Numbered from the stretch's first letter, positions 23,894-33,144 are shown. The stretch is 64,000 nt of DNA from Acidobacteriota bacterium (GCA_018000455.1 JAGNJW010000001.1:124001-188000), one strand, 5' to 3'. Made by a program: numbers and translations. The notes: a model not told the origin generated them from the letters alone.

Positions 23894-24853
23894 ATGCTCA
23901 CCAGACTCGCCGCCCCGGTCGTCGTCGCGATCCTCGGCCTCAGCGTTGTTGGCGTCACGACCAGCCGTGCGCAGAGCGCCATCCTGCCAGATGTGCCTGC
24001 CGGCGCCGTCGCGATCTCCTTCCTCGGGAAGCCGATCACCGCGCCCCCGCCGAGTGCCACCGCCCTCAAGAACCTGGAGGCCGCGCGCGCGACCCATGCC
24101 GCGGCTCCGGCCGATCCGGACAACGTCATCTGGTACGGGCGCCGGCTCGGCTACGCCGGTCAGGACCGCGAGGCGATCCGGGTGTTCACCGAGGGCATCC
24201 GGCTGTTCCCACAGGATCCGCGGCTCTACCGGCACCGCGGGCACCGCTACATTTCGATTCGCGAACTCGACCGGGCCATCGCCGACCTCACCAAGGCCGG
24301 CGACCTGGTTGAAGGCAAACCGAACGAGGTGGAGCCCGACGGCGCCCCCAACCAGTTCGGCATCCCGGTCAGCACGCTGCACCACAACATCTGGTACCAC
24401 CTGGGCTTGGCCTACTACCTCAAGCACGACTGGGAAAACGCGCTGGCCGCCTACGACAAAGCGTTCGGCGTCGCGCGCAACGGCGACAACCTGGCGTCGA
24501 TTACGCACTGGCGCTATTCGATCCGGCGACGGATGGGTCAGACCCATGACCAGGCGAAGGCCGTGCTCGACGCCATCACGCCCGACACCGCGGTACTGGA
24601 AAATCACAACTACCTGAAGCTCGACCGCTTCTACAAAGGGGACGTGACCGTGGCCGACATGCTCGAGACCGCGATGGGCAGCGCCGACGTCGCGGCCGAC
24701 GCGTCGCTGATTCAGGGCGTGGCCAACTGGTATCTCTACAGCGGCCAGGCCAGCAAGGGGTACGCGCTCATGGAGCATCTGGTCGCCCAGACCAAGTTAT
24801 GGGGCGCGTTCGGCTATCTCGCCTCCGAGGCAGACCTGGCGGCCAGGAAGTAG
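23894..24853 (+). CDS. Secreted TPR-repeat protein
   Basis: 319 residues from ATG 23894 with a signal peptide (1-26, ending TTSRA-QS). TPR-like helical repeats run from about residue 60 to 290 (for example NVIWYGRRLGYAGQDREAIR and LGLAYYLKHDWENALAAYDKA). No enzymatic motif. Such proteins usually act as periplasmic scaffolds. Similar secreted TPR proteins are frequent in Acidobacteriota, but I cannot give a partner. Followed after 105 bases by the metallopeptidase gene. Confidence 0.8.
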   Translation: MLTRLAAPVVVAILGLSVVGVTTSRAQSAILPDVPAGAVAISFLGKPITAPPPSATALKNLEAARATHAAAPADPDNVIWYGRRLGYAGQDREAIRVFTEGIRLFPQDPRLYRHRGHRYISIRELDRAIADLTKAGDLVEGKPNEVEPDGAPNQFGIPVSTLHHNIWYHLGLAYYLKHDWENALAAYDKAFGVARNGDNLASITHWRYSIRRRMGQTHDQAKAVLDAITPDTAVLENHNYLKLDRFYKGDVTVADMLETAMGSADVAADASLIQGVANWYLYSGQASKGYALMEHLVAQTKLWGAFGYLASEADLAARK

Positions 24854-24958
24854 CGGCTGCCCTGAGCGGTGGCGACCCTCAGAGCGGGCTGGCGCAGTAA
24901 AGGCCGCCAGCGGCGACAGCCCGGCTGCTACACTGCTGGAGCGCCGCAAGGCGCGTCC

Positions 24959-26023
24959 ATGGCCGACGTCACCACCAAGGCGAAGAAGCGCCGCACCGAA
25001 TCGCCGCGCCCGCGGCTGTCGTGGACCCGCTACAGCGACGAGCGGCTCCTCGACCTCCGGATCTCCGACCTTGGGGTCCGCGTCGAGGGCACGTGGCTCG
25101 AGGAGTGCCTCCACGAACTCCACGAAGATCTCGAGCAGCGCGGCGTGCGGCTGCGCCCGCACGCCTGGCTCTCGCACGACTGGTTCAGTCCCGACAACGT
25201 GCCGGGCATCGCGATCCCGTTCTACCTCGCACACCCGCGGCTCACCCGGCTCGAGCGCAGCCAGATGCTCGAGGTCGAGGGCGGCTCGCGGGAGGACTGC
25301 ATCCGCATCCTCCGCCACGAGTGCGGCCACGCCGTGCATCATGCCTGGCAGCTCCACCGCCGGCGACGGTGGCAGCAGGTGTTCGGCAATGCCTCTCGCC
25401 GCTACCCGGATGTCTACCGGCCCAACCCCGCCAGCCGCCGCTTCGTCCAGCACTTGCGGCTCTACTACGCGCAGAGCCACCCGGCGGAAGACTTCGCTGA
25501 AACCTTTGCCGTCTGGATGCAGCCACGGGCGATCTGGCGAAAGCGCTATGACGGCTGGCCCGCGCTGCAGAAGCTCGAGTACGTGGACGAGCTGATGGGT
25601 GAGCTCGAGCCGGTGGCTCCGGTCGTGCGCACGCGGGCACGTGTGGAGCCGTCGCACAAGATCCACACGACGCTGCGCGAGTACTACGCGCAGAAGCGGG
25701 AACAGTACTCGGCCGGGCAGCCCGACATCTACGACCGTGAGCTCAAGCGCCTGTTCTCGGACGACCCCACCCACCGGCACCGCGAGCTGGCCTCGACCTT
25801 CCTGCGCCGCAACCGCACCGAGATCCGCCGGCTGGTGTCGCGGTGGACCGGTGAGTATCAGTTCACCTTGGACCAGGTGCTCGAGGACATGATCGGGCGC
25901 TGCCGCGAGCTGCGGCTGCGCGCCGCGGCTCCCGACCGCGTGCTGCGGCTCGATTTCGCGATGCTGCTGGCGGTCAAGACCGTGCACTACCTGTACAGCC
26001 GGCGAAACTGGATAGCCTTGTGA
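24959..26023 (+). CDS. Putative zinc metallopeptidase (zinc-binding peptidase family)
   Basis: 354 residues from ATG 24959; the start is chosen because the MADVTTKAKKRR opening follows a non-coding-looking stretch. HExxH zinc site at 120-124 (RHECGHAVHHAW); the third ligand is probably a glutamate in HPAEDFAETFA (175-183). No signal peptide, so cytoplasmic. The arrangement matches the putative zinc-binding metallopeptidase family (PF15887-like). The stop codon overlaps the GTG of the ATP-grasp gene (GTGA), implying translational coupling. A linked protease and ligase suggests a small peptide-conjugation system, though the substrate is unknown. Confidence 0.78.
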   Translation: MADVTTKAKKRRTESPRPRLSWTRYSDERLLDLRISDLGVRVEGTWLEECLHELHEDLEQRGVRLRPHAWLSHDWFSPDNVPGIAIPFYLAHPRLTRLERSQMLEVEGGSREDCIRILRHECGHAVHHAWQLHRRRRWQQVFGNASRRYPDVYRPNPASRRFVQHLRLYYAQSHPAEDFAETFAVWMQPRAIWRKRYDGWPALQKLEYVDELMGELEPVAPVVRTRARVEPSHKIHTTLREYYAQKREQYSAGQPDIYDRELKRLFSDDPTHRHRELASTFLRRNRTEIRRLVSRWTGEYQFTLDQVLEDMIGRCRELRLRAAAPDRVLRLDFAMLLAVKTVHYLYSRRNWIAL

Positions 26024-27033
26024 AGAAGCTCCGCGTGCTCGTGCTGATGCACCCCAGCCTGGTGCCGCCGGAGAGCCGCGAAGGCTACTCCGAGAAGGAG
26101 AGCTTCGCCTGGAAGACCGAGTACGACGTGGTGACGACGCTCAGGAAGGCCGGCCACGAGGTGCGCCCGCTCGGCGTCCAGGAGGAGCTGGCCCCGATTC
26201 GCCGCGAAGTGGAGAACTGGAAGCCGCACGTCGTCTACAACCTGCTCGAGGAGTTCCACCACCAGCAGGAGTTCGATCAGCACGTGGTCAGCTACCTCGA
26301 GCTGCTGCACGCCAAGTACACCGGCTGCAATCCCCGCGGCCTGGTCTTGTCACGTGACAAAGCCCTGGCCAAGAAGCTCGTGCACTACCACCGCATCCGG
26401 ATGCCCGGGTTCGTGATCTTCCGCAAGGGCCGCAAGCCGCGCCTGCCGGCGACCCTCTCCTACCCGGTGATCGTCAAGTGTCTGACCAAGGAGGGCTCGC
26501 TCGGCATCTCGCAGTCGTCGATCGTCGACAACGACGAGAAGCTGGCGGAGCGCGTGCGCTTCGTGCACGAACGGCTCGAAGACGACGCCCTGGTCGAAGA
26601 ATTCATCGAGGGCCGGGAGCTCTACGTGGGCGTGATCGGCAACCGCCGCGTGCAAGTGCTGCCGATCTGGGAGCTGGTGTTCGAGAACCTCGGACGCGGC
26701 AGCGTGCCGATCGCCACCGAGCAGGCCAAGCACAATCCCGACTATCAGGAGCGCGCCGGTATCAACCAGCAGCCCGCCGAGGGACTGTCTGACGCGCTGG
26801 TCGAACACGTCATCCGCACGACCAAGAAGATTTACCGGATTCTCGAGCTCGACGGCTACGCCCGGATCGACTACCGCCTGCGCTCCGACGGCACGCTCTT
26901 CTTTCTCGAGGCGAATCCGAATCCGGAGATCGCCGAGAGCGCGGAGTTCGCCTCCGCGGCGCAGCACGCCGGCTTGTCGTATCCCGACCTCCTCGGCCGG
27001 ATTCTCTCGCTCGGCATGGCGCGCGGACGGTGA
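26020..27033 (+). CDS. ATP-grasp ligase (D-Ala-D-Ala ligase-like)
   Basis: 337 residues from GTG 26020. ATP-grasp fold: ATP-binding lysines in YPVIVKCLTKEGSLGIS (about 149-165), VEEFIEGRELYVGVIG (about 192-207), and the metal/catalytic block GYARIDYRLR...FFLEANPNPEI near 286-310. N-terminal domain begins LRVLVLMHPSLVPPES. It resembles D-alanine-D-alanine ligase but is not the housekeeping Ddl; such paralogues often make peptide bonds on small molecules or peptides. Coupled to the upstream metallopeptidase by overlap. Ends 12 bases from the convergent transporter. Confidence 0.85.
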   Translation: MKKLRVLVLMHPSLVPPESREGYSEKESFAWKTEYDVVTTLRKAGHEVRPLGVQEELAPIRREVENWKPHVVYNLLEEFHHQQEFDQHVVSYLELLHAKYTGCNPRGLVLSRDKALAKKLVHYHRIRMPGFVIFRKGRKPRLPATLSYPVIVKCLTKEGSLGISQSSIVDNDEKLAERVRFVHERLEDDALVEEFIEGRELYVGVIGNRRVQVLPIWELVFENLGRGSVPIATEQAKHNPDYQERAGINQQPAEGLSDALVEHVIRTTKKIYRILELDGYARIDYRLRSDGTLFFLEANPNPEIAESAEFASAAQHAGLSYPDLLGRILSLGMARGR

Positions 27034-27045
27034 GTTCCCGCTCGA

Positions 27046-28518
27046 TCACGAAGACGTGAAGAGCCGGCCCGCCAGCAGATAGACGACCAGCGGAAGCAGC
27101 GCTATGAAGAACAGATTCAGCCACAGCCCCGCGCGCGCCATCTGGGGGATGGTCAGCGCGCCGGTGCCGTAGACGATCGCGTTCGGCGGCGTCGCCACCG
27201 GCATCATGAAGGCGCAGCTGGCGGCCAGCGCCGTCGGCACCGCCAGGAGCAGCGGGTCGGCGCCGATGCCGACGGCCAGTGAGGCCACGACGGGCAGGAA
27301 GGCCGCGGCCGTGGCCGTGTTGCTCGTCAGTTCGGTCAGGAAGATGACCACGGCCGTCACCACCAGAATCACGGCGAAGGTCGGCCATCCGGCCAGCGCG
27401 CCGAGCGCGCCGCCGATCCAGGCGGCGAGCCCCGTCTCCTGGATCGCCGCGGCGAGCGAGAGCCCGCCGCCGAACAGGATCAGCACCGACCACGGCAGCC
27501 GCTCGGCCTGTGCCCAGGTCAGCGCGACTTGCAGCGGACGCCACGTCAGGGGCACGACGAACAGCAGCACCGCCCCGGTGATGGCGATCCCGGCATCGGT
27601 CAAGGCCGGGAACACGCCCTCGATGAGGGGGCGGCTCACCCACGCCACAGCCGTCATTGCGGTGATGGCGCCCACCGTCCATTCGGCCCGCGACATCGAT
27701 CCGAGCGCCAGGCGTTCGGCGCGCAGCATGGCCGCACCGCCGGCGATCGGGTCGGACCCGACCGGGTAGAGCCACCGCGTCAGCAGGAGCCAGGCGACCG
27801 GCAACGAGAGGGCCACGATCGGAACGCCGAGCAGCATCCACTGCATGAAGCCGATCTGCACGCCGTAGCTCTCCGACATGAAGCCGGCCAGCAGCGCATT
27901 GGGCGGCGTGCCGATGAGCGTGCCCAGTCCACCGATATTCCCGGCGTAGGCGATGCCTAGTAACAGAGCGACCTCGAAGTGACGGGGCGCCGCCCCGGCC
28001 GACGGCTGGGTGCCGCCGCGCGCCAGCGCCATGACCGAGGTGGCCATCGGTAGCATCATCACGACGGTGGCGGAGTTGCTTACCCACATGCTGATGAATG
28101 CCGTGGCGCCCATGAAGCCGAAGATGAGGTTGGCCGGCCGGGTGCCGGCCACTCCGAGCACCGCCAGCGCCATGCGGCGATGCAGTCCGCAGCCCTCGAG
28201 GGCCATCGCGATCAGGAACCCGCCCAGGAAGAGATAGATCGCCGGGTTGGCGTACGGCGCCGTGGCAGCGGCCACCGTCGACACGCCCAGCACCGGGAAG
28301 AGCACGATAGGGAGGAGCGCCGTGGCCGCGATGGGGATGGCTTCCGTGACCCACCAGACAGCCATCAGCGCGCCGACGGCGGCCGCCCGCCACGCCAGGG
28401 GAGGCATGCCGTCCGGCGGGGGCAACAGGAGGACGAGCGCACAGAGGAGCGGCCCGGCCGCCAGTCCGATGTGCGCGCGCGTCAGGGTGGGTCGTGCTGG
28501 AGCGTCTATTTCGGTCAC
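27046..28518 (-). CDS. DASS/SLC13-family sodium:dicarboxylate (anion) symporter
   Basis: 490 residues, about 11-12 membrane segments. Both SNT-type signatures that bind Na+ and the carboxylate are present: WVSNSATVVMMLP (about 145-157) and TSNTATAAAFLP (about 388-400). Family members take up di- and tricarboxylates or sulfate with sodium. TPPNA motifs (two) support the internal repeat of this fold. Its ATG overlaps the stop of the MscS-type gene (ATGA), so the two form an operon. The exact anion is not readable. Confidence 0.9.
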   Translation of the reverse strand: MTEIDAPARPTLTRAHIGLAAGPLLCALVLLLPPPDGMPPLAWRAAAVGALMAVWWVTEAIPIAATALLPIVLFPVLGVSTVAAATAPYANPAIYLFLGGFLIAMALEGCGLHRRMALAVLGVAGTRPANLIFGFMGATAFISMWVSNSATVVMMLPMATSVMALARGGTQPSAGAAPRHFEVALLLGIAYAGNIGGLGTLIGTPPNALLAGFMSESYGVQIGFMQWMLLGVPIVALSLPVAWLLLTRWLYPVGSDPIAGGAAMLRAERLALGSMSRAEWTVGAITAMTAVAWVSRPLIEGVFPALTDAGIAITGAVLLFVVPLTWRPLQVALTWAQAERLPWSVLILFGGGLSLAAAIQETGLAAWIGGALGALAGWPTFAVILVVTAVVIFLTELTSNTATAAAFLPVVASLAVGIGADPLLLAVPTALAASCAFMMPVATPPNAIVYGTGALTIPQMARAGLWLNLFFIALLPLVVYLLAGRLFTSS

Positions 28519-29834
28519 CGGTCTCCCTTGTCTTGTCGATCGCCGAGCATCCGCACTTCGCGCTGGGGAAACGGGATGTCGAAGCCGTGCTCGCGCAGCG
28601 CTTCCAGGATCATCAGCAGCAGATCGCCGCCGACGCGGTTCTTCCCATCGTCGATGCCGTCCATCCAGAACTCGACGAACATGTTGATGCCGGAATCGCC
28701 GAAGCTGTCGATCTCGCAGTCGGGCCGTTCTTCGATCGGCACGTCGTCGCCGCTGATCACCTGGGGATGACTGGCCACCACGCTCCTGATGATCGGAACC
28801 AGCGCCCGGATGTCGGAGTGGTAGGCCACCGGGAAGTCAACACGGTAGCGCTGCTTCTTGTTCTTGTGCGTCCAATTGGTGAAGGTCTCGACGATGAACT
28901 TCTCGTTCGGGACCATCACGTCCTTGCCGTCGAAGGTCTCGAGTGTGGTCGAGCGCATGTTCAACTCGCGCACGATGCCGGTGCGGCCGTCTTCGAGCTG
29001 GATGTAGTCGTCGACCGAGACCGAGCGATCCAGCAGGATGATGATGCCCGAGATGAAGTTCGAAGCGATGGCCTGCAGGCCGAAACCCAGGCCGACGCCC
29101 ACTGCGCCGCCGAACACGGCCAGCGCCGTCAGGTTGACGCCCATCACCTGCAGGAGCAGCAGGAACACCACCGCGACGATCGACACCTGGAGGGCCTTCG
29201 AGGCCACCTCCCGCGTGCGCTGATCGAGCTGCTGCTGGCGGCGGATGATGTCCTGGCCGGTGCTGTTCGAGAGACGGCCCAGCCAGAACAGCAGCAGTCC
29301 GAACAGCACGGCCCGGACGAGGCCGTAGAGCGACAGGTGGATGCTGCCGATCGTCAGTGCGATCGAGTCGAGGATCGCGACCAGGCGCTCGAGCAGGCCG
29401 ACGTAGTGCAGGCCGAGCACGACGAGGCCCAGCCACAGCAGTGACGTCGCGACGGCCCTGCTCCTGACGACATCGCGGATGAAGGCGTGGAACAGCAGCA
29501 CGACCGCCAGGGCCAGGGCCGCCTGCACCAGCCAGCTCCGGTCGAGCAGGCTGAGACTGATGTCGACCGAAATCCTGAGCAGCGTCGCCGCCAGCAGCGG
29601 CACGATGACCCGGTTCGACCGCTGCGCTGCGGTCGCAGGTCGAGGCGCGCCGTCGGCCTTCTGCGCGCCGGTCAGGGCCGGGAGGTAGTGTCTGAGCCAG
29701 CCAGCGATGAGACTGGCGAGGATGATGGCCGCGGCTACGATGCCGAGTTGTACGTAGGTCGCCGGCTCCGCCATCAGGCGCTGCAGTGCCGCAAGACTAT
29801 CGGTGATGAATCCGGTGAGTTCTGCGCGGCTCAT
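28515..29834 (-). CDS. MscS-family mechanosensitive channel
   Basis: 439 residues. Five hydrophobic helices (about 25-225), then the Gly/Ala-rich pore helix FGGAVGVGLGFGLQAIASNF (about 240-262), the SGIIILLDR turn and the beta domain DYIQLEDGRTGIVRELNMRST, all signatures of MscS. The C-terminal alpha/beta domain follows to the end. Such channels release osmolytes on hypo-osmotic shock in the inner membrane; smaller MscS relatives have fewer helices. A GGGAG Shine-Dalgarno-like stretch lies 10 bases before ATG 29834. It leads the operon with the DASS transporter. Confidence 0.92.
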   Translation of the reverse strand: MSRAELTGFITDSLAALQRLMAEPATYVQLGIVAAAIILASLIAGWLRHYLPALTGAQKADGAPRPATAAQRSNRVIVPLLAATLLRISVDISLSLLDRSWLVQAALALAVVLLFHAFIRDVVRSRAVATSLLWLGLVVLGLHYVGLLERLVAILDSIALTIGSIHLSLYGLVRAVLFGLLLFWLGRLSNSTGQDIIRRQQQLDQRTREVASKALQVSIVAVVFLLLLQVMGVNLTALAVFGGAVGVGLGFGLQAIASNFISGIIILLDRSVSVDDYIQLEDGRTGIVRELNMRSTTLETFDGKDVMVPNEKFIVETFTNWTHKNKKQRYRVDFPVAYHSDIRALVPIIRSVVASHPQVISGDDVPIEERPDCEIDSFGDSGINMFVEFWMDGIDDGKNRVGGDLLLMILEALREHGFDIPFPQREVRMLGDRQDKGDR

Positions 29835-29948
29835 GCCCAGGGTCTCCCTTCGGCCTGGCAGGCGCCGGTGGTGCCGCCTGGGGCTACCAGCCTACCGCGC
29901 TTCCGGAGCCACGTGTCCCCGGCGGACACTTGGCACTAGGATGAACCG

Positions 29949-30473
29949 ATGCCATCGGCTACGCCCATGAATCCCGCCAAGCGGCTGTTCCTCGGGCGTG
30001 TGTTCCCGTGGACCGTGGTGGTCATCGGAGCGCTCGGGTCCTACATCGGCGTTGCCAACACGCTCGAGGCGCGCGCCAGTCTCAGCTGGCCGACGGTCGA
30101 GGGCGTGATCCTGCGCGCGAGTGTGGTGCGCGAACTGACCAGTTCGAGCGGGGGCTCCGCGGCCGGTACGCTCTGGCGTCCGGTCGTGGCCTACGAGTAT
30201 GTCGTCGGCGGCACCAGGTCTGAGGGCGAGCGAATTGCCTTCGGCGAATACGCGACTGGCGAATCGGCCGATGCCGAGGCGGTGGTGGCCCGCTATCCCG
30301 CCGGTGCGAGCGTCGAAGTCCACTACGATCCAGAGGTGCCTGGCCGGGCCGTGCTCGAACCTGGCACGGCGGGCATGCCGTGGTTTTTCCTGGCCTTGGG
30401 CGCCGTGTTCCTGGCCATCGGCCTGCTGCTCGTGGTCGTCATGCCGAAAGTCGTGAGGCCCGGCGCCCGCTGA
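29949..30473 (+). CDS. DUF3592-type small membrane protein
   Basis: 174 residues (ATG 29949; 29967 also possible). One N-terminal (about 16-36) and one C-terminal (about 142-165) membrane helix flank a beta-rich periplasmic part with SWPTVEGVILRASVV, YEYVVGG and the block YPAGASVEVHYDPEVPGRAVLEPG, which is the signature of DUF3592. Function unknown. An AGGATGAA ribosome site precedes 29949. Confidence 0.82.
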   Translation: MPSATPMNPAKRLFLGRVFPWTVVVIGALGSYIGVANTLEARASLSWPTVEGVILRASVVRELTSSSGGSAAGTLWRPVVAYEYVVGGTRSEGERIAFGEYATGESADAEAVVARYPAGASVEVHYDPEVPGRAVLEPGTAGMPWFFLALGAVFLAIGLLLVVVMPKVVRPGAR

Positions 30474-30483
30474 ATCCGAACGC

Positions 30484-30523
30484 CGTGGCCACGAGCCAGT
30501 ATGCGTGGCCACGAGCCAGTATG
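30484..30523. repeat. Perfect tandem duplication of 20 bp in a promoter region
   Basis: The unit CGTGGCCACGAGCCAGTATG occurs at 30484-30503 and 30504-30523 without mismatch. The second copy reads into TATGAT (30520-30525), a fair -10 box for the secreted protein at 30558; the first copy reads TATGCG. The duplication lies entirely between the two genes. Confidence 0.85.
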
Positions 30524-30525
30524 AT
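30520..30525 (+). promoter_or_regulatory. Candidate -10 box TATGAT
   Basis: It is 32 bases upstream of ATG 30558, which has a strong AGAAGGAGAT ribosome site at 30544-30553. The -35 region falls within the first copy of the 20-bp tandem repeat. Confidence 0.4.
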
Positions 30526-30557
30526 GGGGAACTGCCCCCATTCAGAAGGAGATACCC

Positions 30558-31181
30558 ATGAGATACCTCGCGTCTACGATTGCAATTGCGGCCCTGGCGG
30601 TCGCGTCGGTTGGTGCCCAGTCCACGGCGGGCTGGAAGGTGCGCGCCGACAAGAGCACCAATGCGGCCGATCCAGATGGCGCCGGCGCCATCAAGTTCAC
30701 GGCCACGGGTGATGGCTTTCACGCCGTGAATCCACAGGCGGCCGTCTACTGGCACCCGAACAACGCTGCCAGCGGCACCTACACCCTCAAGGGCACCTTC
30801 ACGCTCAACGAGCCCAGCAGTCACCCCAACTACTACGGTCTCGTGTTCGGAGGCAGCCATCTCGACGGCGCCGAGCAGGCCTACACCTATTTCGTGGTCG
30901 CGCAGAACGGCATGTTCCTCGTCAAGCGCCGCGTCGGCGACGCCAAGACGGAAGACGTCGTGGCCAAGACCGCCAACGGCGCCGTCAAGCAGCCGGACGC
31001 GTCGGGCAAGTCGACCAATGCGCTCGAGGTGCGAGTCACGGCCGACAAGATCGACTACGTGGTGAACGGCACGGTGGTCCATTCGGGGCCCAAGACCGGC
31101 GTCACCACCGATGGCACCTGGGGGATTCGCGTCAATCACCAGTTGAACGTCGGCATCAGCGGACTGGCCGTCTCGAAGTAG
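30558..31181 (+). CDS. Secreted beta-sandwich (LamG/concanavalin-like) protein
   Basis: 207 residues with a signal peptide (1-20, VASVGA-QS). The rest is beta-rich: DGFHAVNPQAAVYWHPNN, GTYTLKGTFTLNEP, YYGLVFGGSHLDG, NALEVRVTADKIDYVVNG and TWGIRVNHQLNVGISGLAVSK, the strand pattern of the concanavalin-like/3-keto-disaccharide-hydrolase sandwich. No catalytic residues stand out, so a carbohydrate-binding or structural role is possible. Strong ribosome site (AGAAGGAGAT). Thirteen bases separate it from the next secreted protein. Confidence 0.8.
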   Translation: MRYLASTIAIAALAVASVGAQSTAGWKVRADKSTNAADPDGAGAIKFTATGDGFHAVNPQAAVYWHPNNAASGTYTLKGTFTLNEPSSHPNYYGLVFGGSHLDGAEQAYTYFVVAQNGMFLVKRRVGDAKTEDVVAKTANGAVKQPDASGKSTNALEVRVTADKIDYVVNGTVVHSGPKTGVTTDGTWGIRVNHQLNVGISGLAVSK

Positions 31182-31194
31182 CGGCAGGCGCCCC

Positions 31195-32502
31195 ATGCGT
31201 ATCGCAGCGGGTCTGGTGTGCCTGTCGCTGGTCGTGGTGTCGACGCCCGTGGTGTCGACACCGCCCGCCGCGGCGCCGGTCAGGACACACCGGCCGCTGC
31301 CGGCGCAGGCAGGCCCGGGATCGCCTGTCACCGGCACGTTTCCCTTCATTCGGGGCCCCGTCGACGACGAGTCTGCCCGTGACGGCGCGTGGCTCAACTG
31401 GGAAACGAAGCTGACGCCATGGCCATCGAAGCTGCGCGGCAAGGAGGCATGGCGGCCGCTGTTCGAGGCGCTCAGCGACTTCATCCGGCAGAGTCCCGCC
31501 CTCACGACCATGCGGGAGTACTACCCGTGGCTCTCCTACGGCGTGGACGCTGATGTTGCGCCGCTGCCCCGTGCGCAGATTTCGCTGGTGCTGTGGCCGT
31601 CACGCTGGGTCGAGCCGGCTCCGGGCACGCTCGACGGCATCAGGTTGAAGAGCGGCGCCGGCGGTTTCACGCCCGCCGGCCTGGACCTGTGGATCAACTG
31701 GTTTCCGACCTCGGCCAGCGGCTCCAGCGACGATCTCGCTTCGCCCGAATGGTACAGGGATGCCGACGGTGCCTTCTTCCGGTTGTCCAGGCCCGACCGG
31801 CTGATCGACGGCTTCCCGGTGCACGGTGGTTGGCTGTTCGTCACCGCCAAGGACAAGCCGCCGCTGTTCACGCCGGTGTCGCAGGAGCGCTTGCTGAGGG
31901 CCTACATCGCCGCGGCCGAACGTCTGATGACGCAAGTCGACACCGTGAACGCAGACCTCGCGGAGGCCTTGGCCGAGTTCAACAGCGCCGACATGAAGGC
32001 CCTGCGCCGGCAGGCCATTGAACAGGCGGCGGCGGGCGAGACCGATCCGGCCCGGGCGGCGGCACTACGGGCCCGGGCGGCGCGCGACGATGCGGAGCAG
32101 GAGCGTCAGCTGCGCGACGGCGCCGGGGCGACGGCGTCATCGAACCCGGCCTCGGCCGCGGCCCGGGCGGCGCGCGATCGATGGGCTCAGCGCCTGGAGG
32201 CCATGAGCGAGGCGGAGCGGCGAAGGGCGGCGCACGCGCGCGACGATCCGGAGACGTTGTTGCTCGAGGACTTGGCAACGCCGACCGATCCCGCGGCCGT
32301 GGCGGTGATGCAGTACAACCCGGCCTTCGTGAACACCGCGCTCGGCCGGCACGTGCCGCAGCTGCTGGTCCTGCCGATCGGCTCGTCGCACGATGCGCAG
32401 CGGCGGCCGGAGGTGCTGGCGCGGCTGCCGGTTCTCGAGCGGGTGCCGATCGCGGTCGTGGAGCAGTCGCGATGGTCTGAGCTTCAGCGGCTGCTGCGGT
32501 AG
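31195..32502 (+). CDS. Large secreted protein of unknown function
   Basis: 435 residues with a signal peptide (about 1-25). Trp-rich middle part (WLNWETKLTPWPSKLRGKEAW, LWPSRWVEP, WINWFPTSAS) followed by an Ala/Arg-rich helical segment (about 250-345) with repeated ARAAALRARAARD-type turns, likely a coiled coil. The C-terminal 80 residues (PEVLARLPVLERVPIAVVEQ) look globular. No family is recognised. It follows the beta-sandwich gene closely and probably shares its transcript. Confidence 0.7.
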   Translation: MRIAAGLVCLSLVVVSTPVVSTPPAAAPVRTHRPLPAQAGPGSPVTGTFPFIRGPVDDESARDGAWLNWETKLTPWPSKLRGKEAWRPLFEALSDFIRQSPALTTMREYYPWLSYGVDADVAPLPRAQISLVLWPSRWVEPAPGTLDGIRLKSGAGGFTPAGLDLWINWFPTSASGSSDDLASPEWYRDADGAFFRLSRPDRLIDGFPVHGGWLFVTAKDKPPLFTPVSQERLLRAYIAAAERLMTQVDTVNADLAEALAEFNSADMKALRRQAIEQAAAGETDPARAAALRARAARDDAEQERQLRDGAGATASSNPASAAARAARDRWAQRLEAMSEAERRRAAHARDDPETLLLEDLATPTDPAAVAVMQYNPAFVNTALGRHVPQLLVLPIGSSHDAQRRPEVLARLPVLERVPIAVVEQSRWSELQRLLR

Positions 32503-32589
32503 GCGCGCCGGGCGGCTGGAAGTGATCCATGATGATGGTCTCGCTGTCGGTTCCCGCCGCGGGTACCGGACGCGCAGGGAGGCTCCGTC

Positions 32590-33144
32590 ATGACGTTCAG
32601 GCTACTCACGCTCGCACTCGCAACCGCCGTCGTCACCGCGCCGCACGCCTCATACGCTCAGAACAGCACGTCGGCTGAGCGCACGCGGACGCTCGTGCCG
32701 CTGCTCGAGAAAGCCGGTCTCACCGCCTTTGCGGTCAAAGTGGCTCCCGACGGCGACGAGTACGTCTCAGTGATGCACATCAAGGGCGCGCAGCTGCTGG
32801 TCGTCCGCGGGCACCATCCGGTGCCGTCAGCCCTCGACGCTCGCATCGCCGCCAAGGACTACACCGGCGCTTACGGCGATCACAATGGCAGCAGCATGCG
32901 CGAAGGCAAGCTGTTCGTGATGGACCTGCAGGCCGACGGTCTGGCGGCGAAACCGGGCCGGAATCAGCCGTATGACATTGCCTACGAAGACGGCGAGACC
33001 GAGATCCGTTTCGACGGCGACCGGCGCGCCCAGAAGTTGTCGCAGAAAGAGTACGACGCGAAGTTCGCGGCCATCGACGCCCGATACGCGGCCATGCTCG
33101 ACGTTCTGATCGCCGCCTTGCAGGGGGCCGCCGGCGGACGGTAG
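32590..33144 (+). CDS. Small secreted protein of unknown function
   Basis: 184 residues with signal peptide (1-23, ASYA-QN). The core (LVPLLEKAGLTAFAVKVAP, EYVSVMHIKGAQLLVVRG, YDIAYEDGETEIRFDGDRRAQKLSQKEYDAKF) alternates helix and strand and ends in a charged helix. I do not recognise the family. Third of three consecutive secreted proteins on this strand, 87 bases after the previous stop; starts at ATG 32590 with a GGAGG ribosome site 8 bases upstream. Confidence 0.72.
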   Translation: MTFRLLTLALATAVVTAPHASYAQNSTSAERTRTLVPLLEKAGLTAFAVKVAPDGDEYVSVMHIKGAQLLVVRGHHPVPSALDARIAAKDYTGAYGDHNGSSMREGKLFVMDLQADGLAAKPGRNQPYDIAYEDGETEIRFDGDRRAQKLSQKEYDAKFAAIDARYAAMLDVLIAALQGAAGGR

